A stretch of 64,000 bases of DNA from the NCBI RefSeq assembly GCF_000026185.1, contig NC_010694.1, forward strand, positions 1-64,000. The letters run 5' to 3'. The notes below the pieces were generated by a model. The model was not told the DNA's origin, ran no database searches, and saw only the letters and a program-made list of their open reading frames with translations. Below are positions 53,252 to 63,653 of the stretch, one piece after another. Within the stretch, counting starts at the first letter, position 1; each line of letters starts with the position of its first letter. This DNA is from Erwinia tasmaniensis Et1/99. GTDB lineage: Bacteria > Pseudomonadota > Gammaproteobacteria > Enterobacterales > Enterobacteriaceae. Position numbers and translations under genes: made by a program.

Positions 53252-53283
53252 CCCCGTTAGCTGACATCGGTCAGTTAGCGGGG
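53252..53283 (+). terminator. Long hairpin downstream of typA
   Basis: CCCCGTTAGCTGAC / GTCAGTTAGCGGGG forms a 14-bp RNA stem (two G-U pairs) with loop ATCG, 42 bp after the typA stop. It has no T tail, so it may be an RNA-protection element or Rho-assisted end. Confidence 0.55.
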
Positions 53284-53459
53284 TGATGATTGACCGCCAG
53301 CTTTTCTCTCTCCCGATCGACGAAGGGTAAACCGCGTGAAATTCAGGGTTGGAACCTCTCCAACCCTGCAACCGCCCTACAGTTTTCAATCCTCCCACCT
53401 GTTCAGCCTCCCGTTTTATCGTTAGAGTGAATCACTTAGCGCAACACAAGGGGATGACC

Positions 53460-54065
53460 ATGCTGTATATCTTTGATTTGGGTAATGTCATTGTTGATAT
53501 TGATTTCAACCGAGTGCTGGGCGTCTGGAGCGATCTGAGCCGCGTGCCGTTAGCCACTCTGCAAAGCCGTTTCCAGATGGGTGAGAGCTTCTTCCAGCAC
53601 GAACGTGGTGAGATCAGCGATGAAAAATTTGCTCAGGAAATATGTCACGAGCTGGAGCTGCCGCTAAGCTACGAGCAGTTTGCTGCCGGCTGGCAGGCGG
53701 TCTTTGTCGGCGTGCGCCCTGAAGTTATCGCCATTATGCACCGGCTGCGTGAGCAGGGTGATCGGGTGGTTATCCTCTCTAATACCAATAATCTGCACTG
53801 CCAGTTCTGGCCAGAGCACTACCCGGAAGTACAGGCCGCGGCGGATAAAACCTATCTATCGCAGGAAATGGGCCTACGAAAGCCCGACCCGCATATTTAC
53901 CAGCGTTTGCTTAATCTGGAAGAGATGTCGGCGGCGGAGGCGATTTTCTTTGACGATAATCGCGAAAATATCGAGGCGGCGCGCGCGCTGGGGATACACA
54001 GCCTGCATATTACTGATGCTGACGTGATCCCGGCATTTTTCGCCGATCGTATAGCTGGCGGCTAA
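53460..54065 (+). CDS. yihX: YihX, HAD-family alpha-D-glucose-1-phosphate phosphatase
   Basis: A 201-residue haloacid-dehalogenase phosphatase; the E. coli orthologue prefers alpha-glucose-1-phosphate and influences glycogen turnover. HAD motif I is the unusual FDLGNVIVD (residues 4-12; the second Asp of DxD is replaced by Gly-Asn, as in E. coli YihX), motif II is LSNTN, motif III the Lys of RKPD, and motif IV FFDDN. I chose the second ATG at 53460, spaced 6 bases from AAGGGG and giving MLYIFDLGN; the ATG at 53454 touches the SD. It is the first gene of yihX-yihY-dtd-fabY. Confidence 0.93.
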   Translation: MLYIFDLGNVIVDIDFNRVLGVWSDLSRVPLATLQSRFQMGESFFQHERGEISDEKFAQEICHELELPLSYEQFAAGWQAVFVGVRPEVIAIMHRLREQGDRVVILSNTNNLHCQFWPEHYPEVQAAADKTYLSQEMGLRKPDPHIYQRLLNLEEMSAAEAIFFDDNRENIEAARALGIHSLHITDADVIPAFFADRIAGG

Positions 54066-54066
54066 G

Positions 54067-54939
54067 ATGCGCTTTCTAAAACACCTTTGGCATCGGCTGC
54101 GTGCATTTTGGGCGTGGATGAAGCTGTTATGGCAACGCATTGACGAAGATGCGATGACCGTGCTGGCCGGACACCTTGCCTATGTTTCGCTGCTGTCACT
54201 TGTGCCGCTGATTGCGGTTATCTTTGCGCTTTTCTCCGCCTTCCCGATGTTCTCGGACGTTAGCGTACAGTTAAAGAACTTTGTCTTTAACAACTTTGTT
54301 CCGGCGGCCGGTGATACGGTGCAGAACTACCTGGAACAATTTGTTGCCAACGTCAGTAAAATGACGGCGGTAGGCGTGGGAGGACTGGTGGTGACCGCGC
54401 TGCTGCTGATGTATTCGATAGACTCGGCGCTGAATACCATCTGGCGTAGCAAGGTCAAGCGATCGCTGGTGTACTCTCTGGCGGTGTATTGGATGATCCT
54501 GACGCTGGGGCCGCTGCTGGCGGGCGCCAGCCTGGCCATTAGCTCCTACCTGCTATCGCTGCACTGGGCAACGATCAGCGGCGTCAGTGGGCTGGTGGAT
54601 ATGACACTGCGTATCTTCCCGCTGTTACTTTCCTGTCTCTCCTTCTGGCTATTGTACAGTCTGGTGCCTACCACGCCGGTGGCGGGGCGCGATGCGCTGG
54701 TAGGAGCCGTGGTCGGCGGCGTATTGTTTGAGCTGGGGAAAAAGGGGTTTGCGCTGTATATCACCATGTTTCCTTCCTACCAGCTGATTTACGGCGTGCT
54801 GGCGGTAGTACCCATTCTTTTTTTATGGGTTTACTGGACCTGGTGTATTGTATTACTGGGAGCGGAGATTACCGCTACGCTGGCCGACTATCGTCGGCTG
54901 AAGCAAGAAGAACAAGAAAGAGAAAATGAGGGTTCATGA
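54067..54939 (+). CDS. yihY: YihY, BrkB/YihY-family inner-membrane protein
   Basis: This is a 290-residue UPF0761 protein with about six membrane segments (for example [28 protein letters not shown], residues quoted in part). The family was once named RNase BN in error; its real function is unknown. Conserved motifs include [19 protein letters not shown] and [19 protein letters not shown]. It starts 1 bp after yihX and overlaps dtd by 4 bp, so expression is coupled. Confidence 0.92.
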   Translation: MRFLKHLWHRLRAFWAWMKLLWQRIDEDAMTVLAGHLAYVSLLSLVPLIAVIFALFSAFPMFSDVSVQLKNFVFNNFVPAAGDTVQNYLEQFVANVSKMTAVGVGGLVVTALLLMYSIDSALNTIWRSKVKRSLVYSLAVYWMILTLGPLLAGASLAISSYLLSLHWATISGVSGLVDMTLRIFPLLLSCLSFWLLYSLVPTTPVAGRDALVGAVVGGVLFELGKKGFALYITMFPSYQLIYGVLAVVPILFLWVYWTWCIVLLGAEITATLADYRRLKQEEQERENEGS

Positions 54940-55373
54940 TTGCTTTAATACAACGGGCGCAGCAGGCCAGCGTGTCGGTCGCGGGTGAGACCACCGGCGA
55001 AATAGGCCCAGGGCTGCTGATTTTGCTGGGTGTGGAAAAAGGGGATACCCCTGAAAGTGCGAGCAAACTCGCGGATAAAGTGCTCGGCTATCGTATTTTT
55101 GGCGACGAAAACGACAAAATGAATCTGAACGTGCAGCAGGCGGGCGGCAGCGTGCTGGTGGTATCGCAGTTCACGCTGGCTGCTGATACAAAAAAAGGCA
55201 TGCGGCCAGGCTTCTCCGCCGGTGCCGCCCCGGCTGAGGCCGAAAAGCTGTACGACTATTTTGCCGCCTGCTGCCGGGAAAAAGGTGCAACGACTGAAAC
55301 CGGCCGTTTCGCCGCGGACATGAAAGTGTCGCTGATCAATGATGGCCCCGTCACATTCTGGTTGCAGGTTTGA
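54936..55373 (+). CDS. dtd: Dtd, D-aminoacyl-tRNA deacylase
   Basis: Dtd hydrolyses D-amino acids from mischarged tRNA, and also glycine from tRNA-Ala, acting as a proofreading factor. At 145 residues it has the two signature motifs: SQFTLAAD (about 77-84) and the cross-subunit Gly-cis-Pro motif GPVTF (about 137-141). It overlaps yihY at its start (ATGA) and fabY at its stop. Confidence 0.95.
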   Translation: MIALIQRAQQASVSVAGETTGEIGPGLLILLGVEKGDTPESASKLADKVLGYRIFGDENDKMNLNVQQAGGSVLVVSQFTLAADTKKGMRPGFSAGAAPAEAEKLYDYFAACCREKGATTETGRFAADMKVSLINDGPVTFWLQV

Positions 55374-56371
55374 AACAGCTGGCCCAGCGGCAAAGGAATA
55401 GCCTGACGGACTTATACAGAGAGAACCATTTTATGTACCACCTCCGCGTGCCGGAAACGGCAGAAGAAATGGATACCTATTACCAGTTCCGTTGGGAAAT
55501 GCTGCGTAAGCCATTGCATCAGCCGATGGGGTCGGAACGTGATGCCTGGGATGCGCTGGCGCACCATCAGATGGTGGTTGACGAGCAGGGCGATCCGGTT
55601 GCCATCGGGCGGCTGTACATCAATGCCGATAACGAAGCGGCTATTCGTTTCCTCGCCGTGCATCCTTCCGTGCGGGGAAAAGGGTTAGGAACGCTGGTGG
55701 CGATGACGCTGGAGTCCGTCGCCCGTCAGGAAGGGGTAAAACGCGTGGTCTGTAGCGCACGCGAAGACGCCGTCGACTTCTTTGCCAAACTCGGCTATTT
55801 CAATCAGGGGGAGATCACCGCCCCGCAAACCACGCCGGTACGCCATTTCCTGATGATCAAACCGGTGGTGACGCTGGATGATATTTTGCATCGCGCCGAC
55901 TGGTGCGGCCAGCTACAGCAGGCGTGGTATCAGCATATCCCGCTGAGTGAAAAGATGGGCGTGCGCATCCTGCAATATACCGGGCAGAAATTTGCTACGA
56001 CTATGCCGGAAACCGGCAACCAGAATCCTCACCATACGCTGTTTGCCGGCAGCCTGTTCTCGCTGGCGACCTTGACCGGCTGGGGGTTGATCTGGCTGCT
56101 GCTGCGTGAGCGCCAGCTGGGTGGCACTATTATTCTGGCCGATGCCCATATTCGGTACAGCAAACCCATCAGCGGCAGGCCGGGGGCCGTGGCCAACCTG
56201 GGTTCGCTGAGCGGCGACCTCGATCGTCTGGCGCGTGGACGCAAAGCCAGAGTGCAGTTGGAGGTTCAGCTATTTGGTGATGAAGAGTGCGGCGCGGTGT
56301 TTGAAGGTGTTTACATTGTGCTGCCCGCCGATCCTGACGGGCCGCTGGAAGAGGGTGGCTGCGGCGTTTAA
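55370..56371 (+). CDS. fabY: FabY (YiiD), alternative fatty-acid initiation protein
   Basis: A two-domain protein of 333 residues. The N-terminal GNAT fold has the acetyl-CoA loop VRGKGLGT (about 100-107). The C-terminal domain is a thioesterase/hotdog fold ([26 protein letters not shown]). In E. coli it supports growth when fabH is missing, acting on malonyl-ACP. The frame opens with TTG at 55370, overlapping the dtd stop as TTGA; an ATG at 55433 (MYHLRVPET) with AGAGAG upstream is a good alternative and removes 21 less conserved residues. Confidence 0.9.
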   Translation: MKQLAQRQRNSLTDLYRENHFMYHLRVPETAEEMDTYYQFRWEMLRKPLHQPMGSERDAWDALAHHQMVVDEQGDPVAIGRLYINADNEAAIRFLAVHPSVRGKGLGTLVAMTLESVARQEGVKRVVCSAREDAVDFFAKLGYFNQGEITAPQTTPVRHFLMIKPVVTLDDILHRADWCGQLQQAWYQHIPLSEKMGVRILQYTGQKFATTMPETGNQNPHHTLFAGSLFSLATLTGWGLIWLLLRERQLGGTIILADAHIRYSKPISGRPGAVANLGSLSGDLDRLARGRKARVQLEVQLFGDEECGAVFEGVYIVLPADPDGPLEEGGCGV

Positions 56372-56378
56372 CGCCGTT

Positions 56379-57260
56379 TCAGCGCCCCTTCTTTTTACGT
56401 CCGGGTTGGACAAAACGTTTACGCGCTGCGGCGTTAGCATTACCGCCAGCCTTGGCACCGGCCTTAGCCCCACTGACGGCAGCAGGTTTTTTGGCGCTGC
56501 TGGCCTTCGGTTTGGCTTTCTTCGCCGCGCCGTCTTCGGATGACGAGTTTTCAATCAGCTTAAAGAGCTCTATCAGTTCATCATCGGTTAAATCACGCCA
56601 CTCACCCGGCGGCAGCCCTTTCAGACTGACGTTCATGATACGCGTACGCTCAAGTTTGGTGACCTCATAGCCAAAGTGTTCGCTCATGCGGCGGATCTGG
56701 CGATTGAGCCCCTGTACCAGCGTGATGCGAAAGACAAACGTCGACTCCTTCTTCACCTTGCACTTTTTGGTCACCGTTCCCAGCATCGGCACACCGGCAC
56801 CGAGTCCGCGAATGAACTCCTCGGTGACCGGTTTATTCACCGTGACCAGGTATTCTTTTTCGTGATCGTTGCCGGCGCGCAGGATTTTGTTCACCAGATC
56901 GCCGTGGTTGGTGAGGAAAATCAGGCCCTGCGAGTCTTTATCCAGCCGCCCGATAGGGAAAACACGCTTGCTGTGATTAACAAAATCAACGATGTTGTCG
57001 CGCTCACCTTCTTCCGTAGTGCTGACGATACCGACCGGTTTATTCAGGGCGATAACCACCAGGTCTTCTTCGTTACGCGGCTCAATAAGCTGACCGTTAA
57101 CTTTCACCACATCTCCGGCCAATACCCGATCGCCCACTGACGCACGCTTGCCGTTAATAAAAACGTTGCCCTGTTCGATGTAACGGTCGGCATCACGACG
57201 TGAGCAGATACCGCTCTCGCCGATGTATTTGTTAAGACGAATAGATGGGTTGGTCAGCAT
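56379..57260 (-). CDS. rluF: RluF, 23S rRNA pseudouridine(2604) synthase
   Basis: This 293-residue enzyme isomerises U2604 of 23S rRNA (and, in E. coli, U35 of tRNA-Tyr). The N-terminal S4 RNA-binding domain ([20 protein letters not shown]) precedes the RsuA-type catalytic domain with the nucleophilic Asp in [10 protein letters not shown] (about 97-106). The C-terminal tail is a low-complexity Lys/Ala-rich extension ([14 protein letters not shown]...) ending in PGRKKKGR, shared with E. coli RluF. It is convergent with fabY, 7 bp apart. In E. coli rluF lies in a different region. Confidence 0.94.
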   Translation of the reverse strand: MLTNPSIRLNKYIGESGICSRRDADRYIEQGNVFINGKRASVGDRVLAGDVVKVNGQLIEPRNEEDLVVIALNKPVGIVSTTEEGERDNIVDFVNHSKRVFPIGRLDKDSQGLIFLTNHGDLVNKILRAGNDHEKEYLVTVNKPVTEEFIRGLGAGVPMLGTVTKKCKVKKESTFVFRITLVQGLNRQIRRMSEHFGYEVTKLERTRIMNVSLKGLPPGEWRDLTDDELIELFKLIENSSSEDGAAKKAKPKASSAKKPAAVSGAKAGAKAGGNANAAARKRFVQPGRKKKGR

Positions 57261-57342
57261 AGTTCCTCCATAAAAAAAGGACTATACCTTACCAATGCGG
57301 GGTTGCGAAGTGGAGCGGGGCGGATTGCGCCCCTTTGATGAG

Positions 57343-59025
57343 TTACTGCGCGCCAGCGACCTGGCCTGCCTTCATGGTCTGCTTAACCGACTTACCGTCT
57401 GTGGTGACGGTAAGGGTGCCGTTAACGCTCGGTTTTAGTGCCTGGCCCGCCTGCAGGCTGGCCTGAATGTTCAACTGCATATTGGCGGTGCCCGTCAGCG
57501 GCACCTGTGGCCATCCCCAGTCATGTAGCAGATTAGGCGCGACCTGGCGGCCGCGCAGGTCCAGCGACAGCGCGCGCTGCGGCTGCTGGCCCAGCGTTGC
57601 CTGCCCTTCCAGCATTCCGTCAGCGCTGAAAGCACTCATTTCAGTCACCCTGATGCTGCTGTCGCCAGCCGTCAGGGCCAGCGACGGATGGCGCAGGTCG
57701 ACGCGATTAAAGGTGGCTTCGGCGGCATTAACGTTCAGCTCTCCTGACCATATCCCCCACCGACCCTCGCGCGCCATCAGCAGGTTTTTGCCGTTGCCGT
57801 CCAGCGCCGTCATCTGGAAGGGGAAGTCCGGGCTAATATCGATAAGCAGATTATGGCTGGCGCTAAGTTTACTGACCTGCACGCTATCGAGCCATGAAGG
57901 CAGCGCCTGCATCCAGCGATCGCGCCAGTTGAGCGGCAGGGTATACTCAAGTCCTGCCACCACCAGTTCATCCAGCGTGAGCTTCTTATCGCTGCGCGTC
58001 CAGTTACCCTGGGTACGCACCAGGCCGTTGACCCAGCGGGTGCTGAACGAGTTCAGGGCGATACCCTGCGCCGAGAAGGTCATTCTGGCGATGGGATCGT
58101 CAAGCTGCATACTGCCGTTGACAAAACTGTTGGCGTTTAACGCCAGCGTGCCGTTCTCGCTCTGCCAGTCGCCGTCGCGTAGCGTCAGGTTTTTCAGCAC
58201 CAGATCGAGATCGGTCACCGCCCACTCCTTCCCTTCCAGCCGTGCGTCCGTGATGTCCATACGTTCAATATGCAGCGGCGGCAGCGAGCTTAACGGCCGC
58301 AGAAAGTCGCTGAATGTCTTATCGCTTTGCAGACGGAGACTGTTAAGGCGCAGGCTGGTGACCTGCCAGCTTCCCTGCGCATTACGCCGGGCGCTGGCGG
58401 TGACCGACCCCTGAGCTATATCGGCACCCAGGTTACTGACTATCAGCTGGGAATCTTTCAGGCTACCCTGGATCAGCACATTCGTGGCGGGAATATCGTC
58501 CAGCGTCAGAGAACCGGCGCTCAGCTGGAAACGGGCGTCTTTACCGAGCATATCTTCCGCTTCCGGTTTCCACGGCATAATTCCCCCGTCAACCCGCTGC
58601 GCCTGTAATCGCCACTTACCCTGGTTATGCGCTAACGCCATCTGGCTAAGTTGAAGGCGATCGGCCTGAAAAGGAAGGGGGAGGCGGTGCGGTGTGATAT
58701 CAAGCGTGCCCCGATCGAGCCGGATACTGGCAAACCGCCGTGGATGACTGAACTGTATCAGCCCCAGACCGAGTTCGACATGTTGGGCAACCAGTGAGGC
58801 GGGTTGGCCATTACGGGAAAAGGAAACGTTATTCAGGATCAGAACGCTGGGCCTGGAAAAGTCATGCTCCATTTTACTGAACGAAAGATTAAAGTCGCTG
58901 TTCTCACTGATTTGGCGGCTTGCCCATCCCGCTCCCCACTGGGTTTGCAGAAGCAGGTAGAGCATAAGGGCCACCAGTAACAGCAGTAGCAATAGCGTGA
59001 GCAAAACTTTGCCGAGAAACTTCAT
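57343..59025 (-). CDS. yicH: YicH, AsmA-family inner-membrane-anchored protein
   Basis: A 560-residue protein with an N-terminal membrane anchor (KVLLTLLLLLLLVALMLYLLL) followed by a large periplasmic domain rich in beta repeats. It belongs to the AsmA/TamB-like bridge proteins thought to move lipids toward the outer membrane. I chose the ATG at 59025 (MKFLGKV), which has AGGGA eight bases upstream and matches the family; ATGs at 59034 and 59067 are possible but poorly placed. It follows xanP on the same strand. Confidence 0.92.
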   Translation of the reverse strand: MKFLGKVLLTLLLLLLLVALMLYLLLQTQWGAGWASRQISENSDFNLSFSKMEHDFSRPSVLILNNVSFSRNGQPASLVAQHVELGLGLIQFSHPRRFASIRLDRGTLDITPHRLPLPFQADRLQLSQMALAHNQGKWRLQAQRVDGGIMPWKPEAEDMLGKDARFQLSAGSLTLDDIPATNVLIQGSLKDSQLIVSNLGADIAQGSVTASARRNAQGSWQVTSLRLNSLRLQSDKTFSDFLRPLSSLPPLHIERMDITDARLEGKEWAVTDLDLVLKNLTLRDGDWQSENGTLALNANSFVNGSMQLDDPIARMTFSAQGIALNSFSTRWVNGLVRTQGNWTRSDKKLTLDELVVAGLEYTLPLNWRDRWMQALPSWLDSVQVSKLSASHNLLIDISPDFPFQMTALDGNGKNLLMAREGRWGIWSGELNVNAAEATFNRVDLRHPSLALTAGDSSIRVTEMSAFSADGMLEGQATLGQQPQRALSLDLRGRQVAPNLLHDWGWPQVPLTGTANMQLNIQASLQAGQALKPSVNGTLTVTTDGKSVKQTMKAGQVAGAQ

Positions 59026-59147
59026 CGTATCCATCCCTATGCGTTCTGGTAATGGCCTGTTATGCACGAATTATCGTCGTATCTCAACCTGCACGCGGCG
59101 TGCGGGCGGAAATTATCCGCCCGCGCGCCGGTTATGCCCGGAACATG

Positions 59148-60536
59148 CTATTTTTCCTGTGGAAAAACCAGGTTCAGCACGATGGCGGTGATCCCTCCGG
59201 CGGCAATGCCGGAGGAGAGCAGCGTTTTCAGCCAGTCTGGCGCAAACTGCAAGATCAGAGGCTGCTGGGACACGCCCAGACCCACCGCCAGTGACAGAGC
59301 AATAATCATAATCGCCCGACGGTTCAGCGGCTCACGCGAAACGATGCGCACGCCTGAAGCGGCGATGGTGCCGAACATCACAATGGTTGCTCCGCCGAGT
59401 ACCGGTTCAGGGATATGCTGCACAAATCCACTCACCGCCGGGAACAGACCCAGCGCCATCAGCATCAGCGCCACGACAAAACCTACGTAGCGGCTGGCAA
59501 CGCCGGTAAGCTGGATCACGCCGTTATTCTGACCAAAACAGGAGTTAGGGAAAGTATTGAACAGCGCCGAAACACAGGAGTTCAGGCCGTTAGCCAGCAC
59601 GCCGCCTTTCAGCCGCTTCATATAGAGCGGGCCGCTGACCGGCTGCTCGGAAACGTCGGACGTGGCGGTAATATCGCCAATGGCTTCCAGGGAGGTCACC
59701 ATAAACACCAGCATCAGCGGAATTAACAGGTTCCAGTCGATGCCCAGCCCGTAATAAAACGGCGTTGGGATAGTGATAAGCGCGCCGTTGGAGGGGGCAG
59801 TGTTTTCCGGCAGCATTCCCATCGCCCAGGCGAGTAAATAACCCACCGCCATAGCAATCACCAGCGAGGCAACGCGCAGCCAGGGGTTACGCTGGCGGTT
59901 GAGCACAATAATCACCGCCAGCACCGCACCGGCCAGCAGCAGGTTTTTCGGCGCGCCGAAGGTATGATCGTTCATCGCGGCAAAACCGCCGCCGATAGAG
60001 GTCAGCCCAACCTGGATTAGCGACAGGCCGATTATCATCACCACAATACCGGAAACCAGCGGTGTAATAACGCGCCGGGCGAGGTGCAGCACGCGGGACA
60101 GCGCCATCTCGGTACATGAGGCCAGCATCAGGGTGCCAAACAGCGCGGCCATCATGGTGGGTACGTCCGCGCCGCCATTTTTCAACGCCAGCCCCCCCAT
60201 AATCAGCGGGGTGACAAAGTTAAAGCTGGTGCCCTGAATCGACAGCAGCCCGGAACCCACCGGCCCCCAGGTTTTGATTTGCAGGATAGACGCCACGCCA
60301 GAGGCAAACAGCGACATACTGATGATGTGCTGCGTATCCTTAGCGGGTAACCCGAGCGCCTGACAGATCAGCAGCGCGGGGGTGATCACGGCAACAAACA
60401 TCGCCAGCAGATGCTGACAGGCGGCAAACAGAGTTTGTGGCAGCGGCGGGCGATCTTCAAGGCGGTAAATCAGTTCGCTTTTATCAGCATTAACAGCGCG
60501 CGCTGCTGTGGCAGCGTCTTGGGTTTCAACGGACAT
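59148..60536 (-). CDS. xanP: XanP (YicE), xanthine:H+ symporter
   Basis: This is a 462-residue NCS2/NAT-family permease with about fourteen membrane segments. The family signature is [14 protein letters not shown] (about 323-336), and [15 protein letters not shown] in TM3 also contacts substrate. Very close to E. coli XanP (463). I chose the ATG at 60536 (MSVETQD) with GGAAG seven bases upstream, over 60557. The adjacent gltS of E. coli is missing here between xanP and recG. Confidence 0.93.
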   Translation of the reverse strand: MSVETQDAATAARAVNADKSELIYRLEDRPPLPQTLFAACQHLLAMFVAVITPALLICQALGLPAKDTQHIISMSLFASGVASILQIKTWGPVGSGLLSIQGTSFNFVTPLIMGGLALKNGGADVPTMMAALFGTLMLASCTEMALSRVLHLARRVITPLVSGIVVMIIGLSLIQVGLTSIGGGFAAMNDHTFGAPKNLLLAGAVLAVIIVLNRQRNPWLRVASLVIAMAVGYLLAWAMGMLPENTAPSNGALITIPTPFYYGLGIDWNLLIPLMLVFMVTSLEAIGDITATSDVSEQPVSGPLYMKRLKGGVLANGLNSCVSALFNTFPNSCFGQNNGVIQLTGVASRYVGFVVALMLMALGLFPAVSGFVQHIPEPVLGGATIVMFGTIAASGVRIVSREPLNRRAIMIIALSLAVGLGVSQQPLILQFAPDWLKTLLSSGIAAGGITAIVLNLVFPQEK

Positions 60537-60780
60537 TAACAGGCTTCCCCACGGCAATAAAAGAGGCGATTTTAATCTTCTTTAGCGTAAAAGCAATCGT
60601 TTGCCATTGGTTGGCTCGCCCAGAGCTACGGATATGCCTGGCGAGCATCGGCGCTAGCTCAAGACGCCTGTAGCGATCTACGGCGGGAAAAGGGGAAGGA
60701 AACCTCAGGCAAAAAACGCTTAGTCGCGGCACATCCGGCGGATGCAGGCACGTTGATGGCGCAATTGGGGATGATGCGCA

Positions 60781-62862
60781 TCAGGCGTTGGTATAGCGCT
60801 CCGTTTCCGGCAGCCAGCGTTCAATCAGCGCCGCGGCCTGCTCGGGATAATGCTGGTGGATATGACGCGCTACGCGCTGAACTTCCGGGATCAGCGCCTG
60901 GTCGCGCAGCAGGTCGGCTACGCGGAATTCGGCATTGCCGGTCTGACGCGTGCCCAGCAGTTCACCGGGGCCGCGGATCTCCAGGTCACACTGGGCTATC
61001 ACGAAACCATCGTTACTGTCGCGCAGCACCTGTAGGCGCTTCTGCGCGGTTTTGCTCAATGGGGACTTGTACAGCAGCACGCAGTGGGAGGCCACCGCCC
61101 CACGCCCCACGCGCCCGCGCAGCTGATGCAGCTGTGCCAGCCCGAGGCGCTCGGGGTTCTCGATAATCATCAGGCTGGCGTTGGGCACATCAACCCCGAC
61201 CTCAATGACCGTGGTCGCGATCAGCAGGTGGATTTCGCCCTGCTTAAAGGCCTGCATCACCGCCTGCTTTTCTGCTGGCTTCATGCGGCCGTGCACCAGG
61301 CCGATAGTCAGTTCCGGCAACGCCAGCTTAAGCTCCTCCCAGGTGGCTTGGGCCGCCTGTGCTTCCAGCAGTTCGGACTCTTCAATCAGCGTACACACCC
61401 AGTACGCCTGGCGGCCTTCACTGCCGCAGGCGTCTTTCACACGGGTAATGATATCCGCGCGCCGCGTATCGGGAATAGCCACCGTGGTCACCGGGGTACG
61501 GCCCGGCGGCAGCTCGTCGATGGTGGACGTATCAAGATCGGCGTAGGCCGTCATTGCCAGCGTTCGTGGGATCGGCGTGGCGGTCATAATCAGCTGATGA
61601 GGGTGAAATCCCTGTTCTTCGCCTTTTTCCCATAGCGCCAGACGCTGGTGGACGCCAAAGCGGTGCTGCTCATCGATGATCACCAGCGCCAGGCCATTAA
61701 ACTGCACCTGCTCCTGGAAAATAGCGTGGGTGCCGACAATCATTGAGACCTGGCCGCTGGCAATGGCCTCCTGCTGCGCCTGGCGTGCCTTACCCTTCTG
61801 CTTCCCTGCCAGCCAGCCGACTTCCAGCCCTAGCGGCGCAAACCACTGACGGAAATTATTGGCATGCTGCTCGGCCAGCAGTTCGGTCGGAGCCATCAGT
61901 GCGACCTGCTTGCCCCAGGCAATGACGTTTAACGCCGTCAGCGCCGCCACCAGCGTTTTACCCGAACCGACGTCGCCCTGCACCAGGCGCATCATCGGAT
62001 AATCGTGGGCCAGATCCTCTTCTATCTCACGTACCACCCTCTGCTGGGCAGAAGTAGGGCGGAAAGGCAACGCGGCAAGCAGCCGATCGCTTAACTGATG
62101 GCGGGGCGACATCGGCAACGCGTGATAGCGCTGGGCGCCGGCACGCACCGCCAGCATGCTGAGGTTATGCGCCAGCAATTCTTCCATAATCAGACGGCGC
62201 TGCGCCGGGTGCGTTCCGCTGTCGAGATCGGCCAGTGCCATATCCGGCGGCGGGCGATGCAGGGTGCGCAGGGCATCCGACAGGCTGATCAAGCCCCGGC
62301 TTAATTCCGGCGGCAGCAGTTCGGCAATCGCGCTGGTATCCAGCAGGCTTAATGCCTGCTCGGTCAGATTACGTAACGTTGCCTGGCGCACGCCTTCAGT
62401 GGTTGAATAGACCGGCGTCAGCGTTTCCTGCAACTCGGTGACGCTGTGTTCACCCTGAACCTTATACTCAGGATGAATGATCTCGGCTCCGCGCTGCCCA
62501 CGTTTAATCTCCCCGTAAGCGGTAACCTTGCGGCCCACGGCCAGGCTATTTTTCATTCCGGCATTGAAGTTAAAAAAACGCAGCGTCAGCGTGCCGGTGC
62601 CATCGCCAATCTGACAGGTCAGCATACGACGGCGGCCGAATGAGATATCGCTGTGCAGCACTTCCCCCTCAACCGTGGCGTAAATCCCCGGAAGCAGGTC
62701 GTTGATCGCGTAAAGCTGGGTACGATCTTCGTAGCGCATGGGCAGATGCAGCAGCAGATCTTGTACCGTGACCAGACCAAGCCTGGCCAGTTTCGCCGCC
62801 TGGCTGGCTCCAACACCGGTCAGGGTATTAAGCGGCACGGCGTCCAGCAGGCGGCCCTGCAT
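60781..62862 (-). CDS. recG: RecG, ATP-dependent DNA helicase
   Basis: A 693-residue monomeric helicase that regresses stalled forks and migrates Holliday junctions. An N-terminal OB-type wedge domain (about 1-170) precedes two helicase lobes with motif I GDVGSGKT (about 294-301), motif II DEQH, motif III TATPIPRT and motif VI QLRGRVGRG. The TRG motif region that couples ATP hydrolysis lies near the C-terminus. The start overlaps the trmH stop by one base, so they are co-transcribed downstream of spoT. Confidence 0.96.
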   Translation of the reverse strand: MQGRLLDAVPLNTLTGVGASQAAKLARLGLVTVQDLLLHLPMRYEDRTQLYAINDLLPGIYATVEGEVLHSDISFGRRRMLTCQIGDGTGTLTLRFFNFNAGMKNSLAVGRKVTAYGEIKRGQRGAEIIHPEYKVQGEHSVTELQETLTPVYSTTEGVRQATLRNLTEQALSLLDTSAIAELLPPELSRGLISLSDALRTLHRPPPDMALADLDSGTHPAQRRLIMEELLAHNLSMLAVRAGAQRYHALPMSPRHQLSDRLLAALPFRPTSAQQRVVREIEEDLAHDYPMMRLVQGDVGSGKTLVAALTALNVIAWGKQVALMAPTELLAEQHANNFRQWFAPLGLEVGWLAGKQKGKARQAQQEAIASGQVSMIVGTHAIFQEQVQFNGLALVIIDEQHRFGVHQRLALWEKGEEQGFHPHQLIMTATPIPRTLAMTAYADLDTSTIDELPPGRTPVTTVAIPDTRRADIITRVKDACGSEGRQAYWVCTLIEESELLEAQAAQATWEELKLALPELTIGLVHGRMKPAEKQAVMQAFKQGEIHLLIATTVIEVGVDVPNASLMIIENPERLGLAQLHQLRGRVGRGAVASHCVLLYKSPLSKTAQKRLQVLRDSNDGFVIAQCDLEIRGPGELLGTRQTGNAEFRVADLLRDQALIPEVQRVARHIHQHYPEQAAALIERWLPETERYTNA

Positions 62863-63557
62863 TATTTACGCGCCTTCGACTGCATGGCTGCCCACCATTC
62901 GGGGGCGGCAACCACCTCACCGCGATCGTTAATTTCAGGATAGGGCAGCCCTTTGTGTTTCGCTACGCGAGCCAGCACCGGATAGCCGCCTTCAAATAAC
63001 AGTCGCTGCTGCTCGCTGTATTCCAGCGAGCTTTCTTCACGCAGGTACATACCGGCATTTTGCCGCTGGCGCTGGGCCTCATACAGGATGAGGGCAGAGG
63101 CTACGGAAACGTTCAGTGATTGCACCATGCCGATCATCGGAATAATGATGTCACGATCGGCCAACTCTAGCGCTTCCTGGGTAATGCCGGTTTTTTCCTG
63201 CCCCATCAGAATACAGGTTGGGCGGGTGTAATCGACTTCGCGGAAATCGACCGCTTTCTCAGAAAGATGGGTTGCCAGAATCTGCATATTCTGGCCTTTA
63301 AGACAGGAGACCGCGTCGGCAATTGAACGATGGGTTTTAACCTGAACCCAGCTGTTACTCCCGGCGGCAGAAGAGACCATCGTGCGCATGCGGCTACCCG
63401 GCCAGACGGCGTGAACTTCATGCACTCCGATGGCATCGGCGGTACGGATCACCGCAGAAACGTTATGAGGCTTGTGTACCTGCTCCATACAGACCGTTAA
63501 ATCGTGCTGGCGTGCGGCAAGCATGGCGCGGATACGGGCATAACGTTGAGCGTTCAT
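62862..63557 (-). CDS. trmH: TrmH, tRNA (guanosine-18-2'-O)-methyltransferase
   Basis: A SPOUT-class methyltransferase of 231 residues that forms Gm18 in the D loop of several tRNAs. Visible are motif 1 with Asn/Arg (VHKPHNVSAVIRTADAIG), motif 2 (ILMGQEKTG) and the knot motif 3 (SLNVSVASALILYEAQRQR), which holds the SAM-binding residues. It lies between spoT and recG, as in E. coli. Confidence 0.95.
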   Translation of the reverse strand: MNAQRYARIRAMLAARQHDLTVCMEQVHKPHNVSAVIRTADAIGVHEVHAVWPGSRMRTMVSSAAGSNSWVQVKTHRSIADAVSCLKGQNMQILATHLSEKAVDFREVDYTRPTCILMGQEKTGITQEALELADRDIIIPMIGMVQSLNVSVASALILYEAQRQRQNAGMYLREESSLEYSEQQRLLFEGGYPVLARVAKHKGLPYPEINDRGEVVAAPEWWAAMQSKARK

Positions 63558-63626
63558 GCGAAAACGGACTCCCTAAAATAAGTAAAAACGCCAGCGACCG
63601 AGCAACCGGTTATCGGGGGGAGGGCT

Positions 63627-63648
63627 GAGACAGGGATAGCCCTGTCTC
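63627..63648 (-). terminator. Hairpin between spoT and trmH
   Basis: GAGACAGGG, loop ATAG (plus strand), CCCTGTCTC: a perfect 9-bp stem 6 bp after the spoT stop. It has no T tail on the minus strand. It may partially end or protect the spoT message in an otherwise continuous operon. Confidence 0.55.
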
Positions 63649-63653
63649 ATTCC

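Noticed and set aside
53349..53459. Longer yihX frame from 53349
   Set aside because: The upstream residues are unconserved and the SD AAGGGG sits just before the internal ATGs.
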